Source: Sinomicrobium soli
GTDB lineage: Bacteria > Bacteroidota > Bacteroidia > Flavobacteriales > Flavobacteriaceae
DNA length: 64,000 nucleotides
Assembly: GCF_003285545.1 (NCBI RefSeq)
Contig: NZ_QLNV01000002.1
Coordinates: forward strand, 248,001 to 312,000
Direction: 5' to 3'
The notes under the pieces were generated by a model that was given only the letters and a program-made list of their open reading frames with translations, was not told the DNA's origin and ran no database searches. Position 1 is the stretch's first letter, and each line of letters opens with the position of its first letter. A program made the translations under genes and the position numbers. Of the stretch, positions 25,424 to 34,139 are shown in pieces.

Positions 25424-26890
25424 TCAGAATCCGGTATTTTGCGGTAAATTGGGGTTTACCAGTCTCTCGCGCTGCGGAATGGGAAACAGTTCGTATTGTT
25501 CTGCCACCGAAATTCCCTTTATGGCTTCCACCCGTTGCCTGAGCCTGCCCAGCCTGGTCAGGTCGAACCAGCGCTGACCTTCTCCCACGAATTCCTTACC
25601 CCTTTCTTCCACCAGCAGGTCTATAAAATCTTCCATATTGCCGGCTTCCGCATCTCCCAGGTTTGCCCGTTGTCTTATTTTATTCAGATAATCGTTGGCA
25701 ATATCAAAATTTCCCAGCCTGGCCTGCGCTTCGGCATAGGTAAGCAGCACATCGGCATAACGGATAACCGGAAAATCGTTAAAAGACCCTCCTGCCGTCG
25801 GGTCCGCTTCCGCGTCCCAGTATTTGTCGATATAGACATGGTCCAGGTTTACGGTGGAATTATCGGAAGCGACAAAACTGGTCATAAACGTATCCTCGCG
25901 ACGCTCGTCTGCAGTGGCAAAAGTGCCGTACATATTATCGTTGGCTATCTGCCACCCCTGGGTATTGGATATACCGTCTACCTCAGCACTGAGAGCAGGC
26001 GGCAGTAGTCTTACGTTGAACTGCCCTACTTCCCAGAAGGAAATGGCCCCTCCGGCATCTCCGAATCCGACAGAAAAAACGGCTTCCTTACCGCCACGGT
26101 TCTCGATCCGGAAAGCATCTTTAAAGCGGTCCCAGAGCCCGTACAACTCTGACTCCATAACATCGGAAGCCTTGTCTGAAGCGAGCTCATACGCTCCCGT
26201 GCGCAGATATACCTTGGCCAGCAGAGCCTGTGCAGCTCCCCGTGTAGCCCGTCCTTCCTGTATTTCCCCATCCGGGGGAAGTGCTTCGGCATCGGTAAGG
26301 TCACTGATGATCTGGTCGTAAACTTCTTCCGCAGGGGCAGCCTCCGGATTCAGGGGTGCATCTTCGGTAATCACCAGCGGTATCTGCCCGAACATCCGGA
26401 CCAGGTTAAAGTAAAGCAATCCTCTCAGGAATTTGGCTTCGTTGACATAGCGGTCCCTAAGAGTTTCGTCCATTTCAATAGCCGGAATACGGGCTATGGC
26501 CACATTGGCCAGGTATATGGTCTTGTAATGCACCTCCCATATTTCCTGCAGGGCTACGTTCTCGGCATTATGTGTAAAGGTTCCCAGCTGATCGTACTGC
26601 GGCGTACCCAGCTGGTTGTTGTTCATCTCGTCGGAAGCAAGCCCCTGAGTTACCCAGAACGTACTGTGATACACCCCGGAGGTGTTTCCACGGGAAGCAT
26701 CGTAAGCCCCCAGGTTGGCATAAACGGAGTTTACTGCCGCCAGGGCATCCTGTGCCGTTGTGTAGTAATTGCTGGTGGCCACCTGGTTTTCAGGGTTTTC
26801 TTCCAGAAAGTCACTACAGGAGAACAACAGGAACACACACAGCAAACCGCTGTATGTCTTTATCGGAAAATTATATACTGATTTCATCAT
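25424..26890 (-). CDS. SusD/RagB family outer-membrane glycan-binding lipoprotein
   Basis: A 488-residue SusD homologue: lipobox LLFSC (Cys25), the SDFLEENPENQV opening, the TPR-like helices with the ALAAVNSVYANLG segment, YLNEAKFLRG-type motif (VNEAKFLRGLLYFNLVRMFG) and the C-terminal EERGKEFVGEGQRWFDLTRLGRL and FPIPQRERLVNPNLPQNTGF ends, all typical. It works with the SusC barrel encoded 14 bp upstream, closing over the extracellular side as a lid and binding the incoming oligosaccharide. Confidence 0.95.
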   Translation of the reverse strand: MMKSVYNFPIKTYSGLLCVFLLFSCSDFLEENPENQVATSNYYTTAQDALAAVNSVYANLGAYDASRGNTSGVYHSTFWVTQGLASDEMNNNQLGTPQYDQLGTFTHNAENVALQEIWEVHYKTIYLANVAIARIPAIEMDETLRDRYVNEAKFLRGLLYFNLVRMFGQIPLVITEDAPLNPEAAPAEEVYDQIISDLTDAEALPPDGEIQEGRATRGAAQALLAKVYLRTGAYELASDKASDVMESELYGLWDRFKDAFRIENRGGKEAVFSVGFGDAGGAISFWEVGQFNVRLLPPALSAEVDGISNTQGWQIANDNMYGTFATADERREDTFMTSFVASDNSTVNLDHVYIDKYWDAEADPTAGGSFNDFPVIRYADVLLTYAEAQARLGNFDIANDYLNKIRQRANLGDAEAGNMEDFIDLLVEERGKEFVGEGQRWFDLTRLGRLRQRVEAIKGISVAEQYELFPIPQRERLVNPNLPQNTGF

Positions 26891-26904
26891 GCTGTAGTTT
26901 TGTG

Positions 26905-29900
26905 TTAAAATCCGAGGTTAATTCCAAAAGTGTACATTCTCGTCTGGGGATAATTACCGTCGTCTACACCGACGATATTGGTAGTACCTCCATAAGCATT
27001 GCCTTCGGGATCATAACCACTGTAGCTGGTCCAGGTAAACAAATTGGTGGCACTGGCATAAATACGCAGGTTACTGATCCCGATCCGGTCTGTAAGCTTC
27101 TGAGGAAAATTATATCCCAGTGTCACGTTTTTTACCCTTACATAGGAGGCATCTTCCACAAATGCTGATGAAAAGGTGCTGTTAAAGGAATCATCTGCCG
27201 AAGCCCTGGGATAAATATTTCCAGGATTATCCGGCGTCCACCGGTTCCGGCCTGCCTTTGCCAGTACATTCTGTTGTCCGTTCATGTTTTCGAGGTTAAG
27301 CAGGTTCATATTGGCCAGATCGTTTCCCTGGCTTCCCTGGATAAAGACACTCAGGCTAAAATTATTATAGGAAAACTCGTTGTTTAACCCCCAGGTAAAA
27401 TCGGCTTGAGCAGTCCCGATGACGGTCAGGTCATACTCATCTATAAACCCGTCCGGTGTGCCTTCCGGACCACTTATATCCTTATACCTGCGATCCCCCG
27501 CAACAGGAGTTTGCCCGCGTAGCGCAGGACCTGCCGCTGCGTCCTCATCAGTCTGGTATATTCCGTCAAAAACATAACCTTCAAAGGTGCCTATGGGTTT
27601 TCCTTCTCTCAATATGCTGCCCGCTACCAGGAGGTTGATATCCTCTTCCCTGGCCAGGTTGGTCACCTTATTGCGGTTTACGGAAAAGTTCCCGGAAGCA
27701 TTCCAGGAGAATGGTCCGCTAAAAATATCGGCTCCCATTTCCAGTCCGATCCCCCGGTTCTGTACATTTCCCACATTCAGCAGGGTAGTTTGAAAACCGG
27801 AGGTAAAAGGAATGGGAGTTCCCAACAGGAGATCAGAAGTTTTTTTGTCATATACTTCTGCCGTAAATCGCAGTCTCCCGTTCCAGAAGGCCATATCAAG
27901 CCCCAGGTTGGCCTGCCGGGTAGTCTCCCATTTCAGGTCGCGGTTGGGGTAACTGCTGGGTTCCTGGCCGTAAAACACATCGGGACTTCCCGCTCCGTTG
28001 TTAAACACCCCTTCACCGAATGGAGCCACCAGGGCCAGCGAATTATACGGCCCTATGGACTGGTTTCCTATAACCCCATAGCTCAAGCGCAGTTTCAGAT
28101 CGCTGAAGAGCCGGGAATCCTCCATAAAATCCTCGTTGATCACACGCCATGCAAATGCACCGGAAGGAAAGAAACCGTATTGATTGCCTTTTGCAAACTT
28201 GGAAGAGCCGTCGACCCTGCCGGAAAGGGTGAACAGGTATTTGTCTTTCATCACGTAATTCACCCGGGCGAGATAAGATACCAGTGCCCATCTCGATTCG
28301 CTATTTACCGGCGGTTGCGGGTTCTCCGCCGCCGACAGGTTGTGATATCCCGTCCGCCCGTCGGGAAAACCAAAAGCTATACTGGTAAGGGATTCGTTCT
28401 GAAACTCCTGCAGCGTAAAACCCAGTAATGCCGTTAGATTATCCCCTCCGTCAAAAGTCCGGTTATAGGTCAGTGTGTTTTCATTCAGCCAGGTAAGTGC
28501 ATCAAGTGTGGCAATGGACGCTTCTCCGCGGCTGCTCTCCGTGCGCTTCAGGAAATTAGGCCCGAAAGCACTGTTTTTAGTGTGTAACAGGTCGATCCCG
28601 AAGCTGGTACGAAAATCCAGGTCTCCGGTGAGTGCATATTCGGCAAATACATTTCCGAGAAGCCTCGAAGTAACCGTTCTGGATTCGTATTCCCTGGCCT
28701 CTGCCACCGGATTGGCCACCGCATCCTTACGATCGTGCTCAAAGGTATACCCTCCCGGTTCGCCCGGGTTATACACAGGGAGTACAGGATTGATCTGCAA
28801 TGCATTGGCCACCACTCCCGGGACGATCTGCCCGGGTCCGGTGAGCACCCCGTTGGATATAATTCTCGCGTAGGAAAGATTGTTTCCTATTTTCAGTTTA
28901 TCACTCACGTTGCGTTCGAGATTCACCCGGAAAGAATATCTTCGGAAGTCGGAGCCTGTGACGATACCGTCCTGGGTAAACAATCCGCCGGAAACAGCAT
29001 ACTTTGTCTTCGCATCGCCCCCGGAAAAGGTGAGCTGGTAATCGGAAACCTGTGCAGTCCTGAAAAGCTCATCCTGCCAGTCGGTACCCTTGCCCAACGA
29101 GGAAGGGTTTACGTAAACAGGGTTCCGCCCGGCATTCATTTCTGCTTCATTCACAAGCACTGCATATTCCTGTGCATTGAGAAGGTGTAATTTATTTGCT
29201 ACCTGCTGCACCCCGTGATAGGCATTAAAACTTATAGTCTCTCTTCCTTCCCTTCCCTTTTTCGTGGTGATCAGGACCACTCCGTTGGCTCCCCTGGAGC
29301 CGTAAATAGCAGTTGCGGAAGCATCTTTAAGTATTTCGATGGATTCTATATCATTCGGATTGATAGTCGAAAGCGGGCTTACCCCGGGGCCCCTGCTGCC
29401 GGCAGAGGTTTCACCTGCATCGCTGTTTACAAGCATCCCGTCTATAACATACAGAGGTTCACTACTTGCATTGACCGAGCTCGTACCCCGGATACGTATA
29501 TTGGTCCCGCCGCCGGGTACTCCCGATGCCTGTGTAACCTGCACGCCCGAGGCCCTGCCTTGCAGTGCCTGTTCGAAACTCGAGGCCGGGACTGCCTGTA
29601 GTTCTTCGGCACTCACGGAAGACACCGAGCCGGTAACATCCGATTTCCGCTGGCTGCCGTACCCGATAACGATAACTTCCGAAAGCTTTCCCATATAAGG
29701 TTCCAGCTCCACCTGTATCACAGTCTGTGTTCCCACCTGCACTTCTTTAGGGGTAAACCCGACATAACTGAATACCAGTACCGCATTGCTGTCAGGGACT
29801 TCTATCTCGAAATTCCCGTCAAAATCCGCAATAGTTCCCGTATTCGTCCCCTTTACCACAATGTTACTCCCTGCAAGGACCTCCCCGTCGGCAGACCGGA

Positions 29901-30018
29901 CCGTTCCGGTAATCACGATCTTTTCCTGTTGCGGAAAAGCGTGAAGCTGTACGGACATCCCTAAGCAGGGAAAAGCCAGGTACAGGACAAATGCCCTTAT
30001 TAATTGGTATATTTTCAT
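26905..30018 (-). CDS. SusC/RagA family TonB-linked outer-membrane transporter
   Basis: A 1037-residue SusC homologue: signal peptide (to about 28), carboxypeptidase-regulatory-like domain (about 34-112, VITGTVRSADGEVLAGSNIVVKG), TonB-box region SEVIVIGYGSQRKSDVTG, plug with IRGTSSVNASSEPLYVIDG and IEILKDASATAIYGSRGANG, and a barrel ending NLGF. No STN domain is present, unlike the second SusC in this window, so it is not expected to signal through a FecR. It imports oligosaccharides, probably mannose-containing, together with the SusD lipoprotein. Confidence 0.95.
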   Translation of the reverse strand: MKIYQLIRAFVLYLAFPCLGMSVQLHAFPQQEKIVITGTVRSADGEVLAGSNIVVKGTNTGTIADFDGNFEIEVPDSNAVLVFSYVGFTPKEVQVGTQTVIQVELEPYMGKLSEVIVIGYGSQRKSDVTGSVSSVSAEELQAVPASSFEQALQGRASGVQVTQASGVPGGGTNIRIRGTSSVNASSEPLYVIDGMLVNSDAGETSAGSRGPGVSPLSTINPNDIESIEILKDASATAIYGSRGANGVVLITTKKGREGRETISFNAYHGVQQVANKLHLLNAQEYAVLVNEAEMNAGRNPVYVNPSSLGKGTDWQDELFRTAQVSDYQLTFSGGDAKTKYAVSGGLFTQDGIVTGSDFRRYSFRVNLERNVSDKLKIGNNLSYARIISNGVLTGPGQIVPGVVANALQINPVLPVYNPGEPGGYTFEHDRKDAVANPVAEAREYESRTVTSRLLGNVFAEYALTGDLDFRTSFGIDLLHTKNSAFGPNFLKRTESSRGEASIATLDALTWLNENTLTYNRTFDGGDNLTALLGFTLQEFQNESLTSIAFGFPDGRTGYHNLSAAENPQPPVNSESRWALVSYLARVNYVMKDKYLFTLSGRVDGSSKFAKGNQYGFFPSGAFAWRVINEDFMEDSRLFSDLKLRLSYGVIGNQSIGPYNSLALVAPFGEGVFNNGAGSPDVFYGQEPSSYPNRDLKWETTRQANLGLDMAFWNGRLRFTAEVYDKKTSDLLLGTPIPFTSGFQTTLLNVGNVQNRGIGLEMGADIFSGPFSWNASGNFSVNRNKVTNLAREEDINLLVAGSILREGKPIGTFEGYVFDGIYQTDEDAAAGPALRGQTPVAGDRRYKDISGPEGTPDGFIDEYDLTVIGTAQADFTWGLNNEFSYNNFSLSVFIQGSQGNDLANMNLLNLENMNGQQNVLAKAGRNRWTPDNPGNIYPRASADDSFNSTFSSAFVEDASYVRVKNVTLGYNFPQKLTDRIGISNLRIYASATNLFTWTSYSGYDPEGNAYGGTTNIVGVDDGNYPQTRMYTFGINLGF

Positions 30019-30055
30019 AAGAAACAGATTTTTTGGTTGATACTAATTTCGAATC

Positions 30056-32745
30056 TCAATTCCTGGTTCCCCATTGCATATCAGGTTCAGTACCGAGGTA
30101 GAGTTCGAGGCTTCCCCCCTTTTGGAACACATCGTGAGAAAACCAGAATTTCCGGTATTCCTTACCATTCAGAAGGGCTTTCCGGATGTACATATGATCG
30201 GGGCTGTTATTACGGGTAATGATCTTAAATTCCTTTCCGCTGTAGTATTCCGGATCGAGTTTGATGGTCACTTCGTCAAAAACCGGGCTGGTAATATCAT
30301 ATACCGGGTTTTGGGAAACGTTGCCGTCAAGGCTGAACAATCCTATCGCCATCAGGGCACTGACCCCTCCCATCTGCCCCTGGTCTTCATCGTGTCCTCC
30401 ATAACCCAGATCAGGGGTAGTACCGCCGTATGCCTGTTTCCCGACTTTACGCACCCAATACTGGGTAAGCCAGGGTTTTCCGGCATGATTGAAGACATGA
30501 GCATTGGAACAGCCGGGCTGGTTGGCATAACTCACGTATCCATCGTTATAGGCAAAAACAAAATCGTCGTCTTCTGCCATCTCAAAAGCGTGATTGAGCT
30601 TGTCGCACAATATGTCTTCTCCCCCCATCAGGGAAGCCAGCTTATCAATCTGGTGCGACACCGACCAGGTAGCCTGCCAGGCATTGGCCTCTACCCAGCC
30701 TTCTCCGGAAAGCGGATCATCATGCATGAAATTTCCGTTCCGGTCTTTGGGAAATACCAGGTTCTGCTCCGGGTTAAAAAGCGTTTTCCACCCGCTTGCC
30801 CTTTTGCTGAAAAAGCGGTAATCCCGGTTCTTTCCCATTGCTTTTGCCATCTGTGACAGGGCGTAATCCTGAAAGGCCGCTTCAAGGGTGATCCCTGCAT
30901 TCCCGGGCCAGTACCCGTTATCGGTATAAAACCGGATATCGTCGGCATCTCCGAGCATACCGCCCGGCAACAGGTTTTTTTTCAACACCTTATAAGCGGT
31001 ATCCCTGTCTGTTTTGGTGAGCAGTCCTTTCTGGAAAGCGGAAACTACCAGGTTAGTCGCCGGAGATCCTGTCATGATATAGGAGTAACCACCACCGGAA
31101 GGGCCGCGGGGTAAAAGCCCCCCGTTGACAGCGTATTGTACCATAGAGGCAGACATCTCGTCCATAACTTCCGGCCATGCAAGCCCCCACAACACATTCA
31201 GGTTCCACTGCGTAAGCCACCAGGCATCTGAGTTATACATATTGAATTTCAGGGTACCGTTTTTATCTTTAGGCAAGGTCCCTATCTTAAAATCGGCATC
31301 CGTAAAAGTACCCTCGCGGGTTCCGGAAGTACGATCGGGATAATCCCCGGAAACATCATTGATTTTCTGCCTTCCGAGAAGCACATGCCACAGATCGGTA
31401 TAGAATTTCACTTTCTGTTCCCGGCTTCCCCCTTTTACCTCTATTTTTCCCAGCCAGTCGTTCCATACACTTACCGATTCGCGATGCACCCTGTCGAAAT
31501 CCCAGTGCGGGCATTCCTTATTCAGGTTATTTCTCGCATTTTCCACACTGGTATAGGAAATGGCTATTTTCATCTGTAATGCATCTCCCGGAAGAACATC
31601 ATAGATTGCCGTGACCCCGGTGCTGTCCCCTTCGATCTCCGGAATGTCCCGGAAGCGCTCTTTACCGGTCCACCCGTCCAGCCTCTTGAACGGCCGGTCA
31701 AATTCCGCAGAAAAAAAGACCTTCACATCTTTCGGCCCGCCCCAAAAACGTTCCGTGGTACTGAAATACCCTTCGATTGCCCGGTCTCCCTTCCGTTCCA
31801 CATATGCGTTTTCCATCCGTACATTACTGACATATCCGCCAAGATTGGCCAGCACCTGGGCTTCCATATTCCGGGAGAAGGTAAAACGGTAAAAGCTCAC
31901 CCTTTCCGTAGCAGTGAATTCAGTCCGGATATGATGATCCTTCAGGTAGACCCTTTGATAACCGGGCTGTACTATTTCATCTTCATGGCTAAAAGCCGAT
32001 TTCCATCCCTCCTGCCCCTGTGTAGGGTCTATGACTGCCGGCGCCGGCATGATCTCCAGGCCACCCAGCATCCAGCTGTGAATTTGCTCAAACCCGAGAA
32101 TATGTCCGTCATTGTAGTTATAGCCCCCTCCGTTCTGGTTCTTGTTCCGGGTAAGAGGAGCGCCCCCACCATTCCGAATGGCCTGGACCCCGTGATAAAA
32201 AACAGATAACGCCCCCGGTTAGTCTCGATATAAGGATCTACCCATAAAACAGGCTCCTCTTTGTCTTCGGGAGCCGCAAATACCTCCATTTCAGATAATC
32301 CCAGGTCCCTGCCGTTACCATCGGTGACCTGAAATTTCACCCATTCCACTGTTTTCGTATCAAACCTGATCTCCTTACCTTCCCCGTTGTCCGGTATACG
32401 GTTTACCCATACCAGGCTTCCGTCACTGAAGATGAGCTTCCCCCCGGCGGTGAATTCTTTTCCGGAGGGACGGTCGTATAAAACGATACGATTGATTTTC
32501 CGGGGCATGTCCCAGCGGAGTTCTATCCAGGGAAAACGAATGTACCCCCAATCCGTAGTCACCCCTTCACAGGCCCATTCCCCCTTTCCGGAAATCCCGA
32601 TAACACCGTCCGCGATATTGTCAGGGGAAAATGCTTCGGACAAAACGGTAGATGCTGATATTTTTGCCTCGCCGGCTATGTTTCCCGTCTGCCCGCTCAT
32701 AGTATAAACCAGGCAGAAAAAAACAACAGTGCTCCAGAATTTCAT
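30056..32745 (-). pseudogene. GH92 family alpha-mannosidase with N-terminal discoidin-like domain, apparent frameshift
   Basis: Two overlapping ORFs together encode one ~900-residue protein. The first (32745 down to 32029) gives a signal peptide, an F5/8 type C-like domain (about 30-165) and the start of GH92 (VDPYIETNRGRYLFF). The second (ending at 30056) begins with MLGGLEIMP but its frame continues upstream as PLTRNKNQNGGGYNYNDG and GHILGFEQIHSW, the expected next part. The frames join if one G is added to the five-G run at 32163-32167. The rest is normal, including GWVEANAWQATW and GGHDEDQGQMGGVSALM. GH92 enzymes remove alpha-mannose exo-wise, calcium-dependently. A sequencing error in the homopolymer is as likely as a real lesion; the intact remainder argues for recent change. 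Confidence 0.85.
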
Positions 32746-32776
32746 ATTATACCTTATTGACATGGGTTTATTTTAA

Positions 32777-32798
32777 AATGTTCATACATATGAACATT
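32777..32798. promoter_or_regulatory. Operator-like inverted repeat at the head of the mannose PUL
   Basis: aatgttcat (32777-32785) and atgaacatt (32790-32798) are perfect 9-bp arms around a 4-nt spacer. The site lies just downstream of a TAnnTTTG box and 32-53 bp upstream of the GH92 start, where a repressor would block initiation. No regulator gene lies in or next to the operon, so the cognate protein is unknown. Confidence 0.6.
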
Positions 32799-32801
32799 AT
32801 A

Positions 32802-32809
32802 CAAATGTA
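32802..32809 (-). promoter_or_regulatory. -7 promoter element (TACATTTG) of the mannose PUL operon
   Basis: An exact match to TAnnTTTG on the minus strand, immediately upstream of the inverted repeat. The upstream sequence is AT-rich but has no TTG at the normal -33 spacing. Confidence 0.5.
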
Positions 32810-33019
32810 AACAAAAAACGATATAATAGATGAGAATTATATATTTTTTCAGATGTTATTTTGAATTATTGTGTTTTTATAGGAATTTATTTTCATTAAT
32901 CTTATATAAACTTTATGCATTTACAGGAAAATACGGCAATCCTGTCATCCCGTCTTGGACCATCTCCGCAAAAGCAGTATTTTTACCCGGTAAACAACTT
33001 TTCTTCCACAAAACTCCGT

Positions 33020-33160
33020 ATGTTCAAAAACAAAAAGACATCGCAGATCATCATGCTTATCGCTGCCGCCATTACCATTATCGGGGTGGTCACGGGCAGG
33101 TTTTTCTTTCTCTTTTTAATCCTGCCCCTGGGATTCCTTTTTAACAAGAAAAAGGACTGA
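33020..33160 (+). CDS. Small hydrophobic membrane protein, unknown
   Basis: A 46-residue peptide starting at the ATG at 33020 (the frame is open to 32915, but the upstream residues are not protein-like). Sequence: short basic start (MFKNKKTSQ), one long hydrophobic stretch (about residues 10-41) that may form one or two helices, and a KKKD tail. Such small proteins are common in Flavobacteriia and usually annotated hypothetical. It is flanked by the PUL promoter region and the TrmH gene, convergent with the latter. It may not be expressed. Confidence 0.45.
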   Translation: MFKNKKTSQIIMLIAAAITIIGVVTGRFFFLFLILPLGFLFNKKKD

Positions 33161-33177
33161 GTTTCGGGTTGCAGGGG

Positions 33178-33213
33178 TATAGTTCTTAGTTATTAGTTCT
33201 TAGTTCGTAGTTG
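33178..33213. repeat. AACTAAGAACTA-type low-complexity repeat (copy 2)
   Basis: On the minus strand this reads as consecutive AACTACGAACTAAGAACTA-like units, abutting the stop codon of the TrmH gene (33218). Same family as copies at 7322, 41795 and 52332. Confidence 0.5.
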
Positions 33214-33217
33214 TCAC

Positions 33218-33955
33218 TTATAACTGATCAATCCTCCTTCGGAATTCGCTTAAAAGAATAGCCGTGGCCGTGGCCACATTGAGGCTCTCCGTTTCCTGTA
33301 TACGGCCGAAGCGCGGGACAGACAGGGTTCTGTGGGCCGTGGAACGTATTCTCTCCGACACCCCGTTGGCTTCGTTGCCCATAACCAGGATGCCTTGTTG
33401 CGGCAGGGTAGTTTTATAGACATTTTCCCCGTTCATATCGGCTATGATGACGGGAAGTCCGGATTCCCGGATGTAGGTTTCCGGGTCGGTATAAATGATA
33501 TTCACCCGTGCGAGGGACCCCATAGTAGCCTGTACCACTTTGGTATTGTAACAGTCTACCGTGGTTGTACTGCACACCAGGTTTTCTATCCCGAACCAGT
33601 CGCACAACCGGATAATGGTACCCAGGTTGCCGGGGTCGCGTATATCGTCGAGAACAAGTACAAGACCGGAATTCCCGGCTTCTTTCACCTCCGGGATCTC
33701 AAAAAGGGCCAGGGCCTTATTCGGGCTTTTTAACCGGCTGATCTTTTTCAGTTCCCGGTCAGAAATTTCCCGGAGGTGATCACCGGCAAAGGAAAAACAG
33801 GTGGTATCCGTGGTGTACAGCTCTCTCAGTGTCATCCCGGCATTAATGAGTTCCGTGATGACCTTTACCCCTTCCGCCACAAATATTCCGTGCCGGTTAC
33901 GGTACTTTTTTTGGTCTAAACCCGTTATTAGCTTAATTTCGCCTTTACTAACCAT
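33218..33955 (-). CDS. TrmH/SpoU family RNA 2'-O-methyltransferase
   Basis: A 245-residue SPOUT methyltransferase: N-terminal substrate-binding domain (about 1-85, KYRNRHGIFVAEG), then the knotted catalytic domain with motif 1 RDPGNLGTIIRLCDWFG (about 105-121), motif 2 GILVMGNEANGVS and motif 3 LSVPRFGRIQETESLNVATATAILLSEF. It methylates the 2'-OH of a ribose in rRNA or tRNA using SAM. The exact target is not readable. It is divergent from the TamL gene across 184 bp. Confidence 0.92.
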   Translation of the reverse strand: MVSKGEIKLITGLDQKKYRNRHGIFVAEGVKVITELINAGMTLRELYTTDTTCFSFAGDHLREISDRELKKISRLKSPNKALALFEIPEVKEAGNSGLVLVLDDIRDPGNLGTIIRLCDWFGIENLVCSTTTVDCYNTKVVQATMGSLARVNIIYTDPETYIRESGLPVIIADMNGENVYKTTLPQQGILVMGNEANGVSERIRSTAHRTLSVPRFGRIQETESLNVATATAILLSEFRRRIDQL

Positions 33956-34139
33956 CCGTCATAGTGTATTTTCCGGCCCGGGCAAAGTCGCCGGTTCCGG
34001 TATCCGGTAAAAAATCAGGGGCCAACCTGTATTACCGGGAGGATTTCACACATTTTTTTTTCATCTTTGTCTGGCCGAAGACCGAGGAGACCCTGACCGT
34101 GCATCGAACCTGAAACCTGTTAAAACCTGTTGTTTTCCA

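Noticed and set aside
30074-30856. 260-residue plus-strand ORF inside the GH92 gene
   Set aside because: Antisense shadow of a clearly conserved coding frame.
32115-32170. Programmed -1 frameshifting in GH92
   Set aside because: No classical slippery heptamer with a downstream stem is evident; a homopolymer indel is the simpler explanation, so it is listed only as one possibility.
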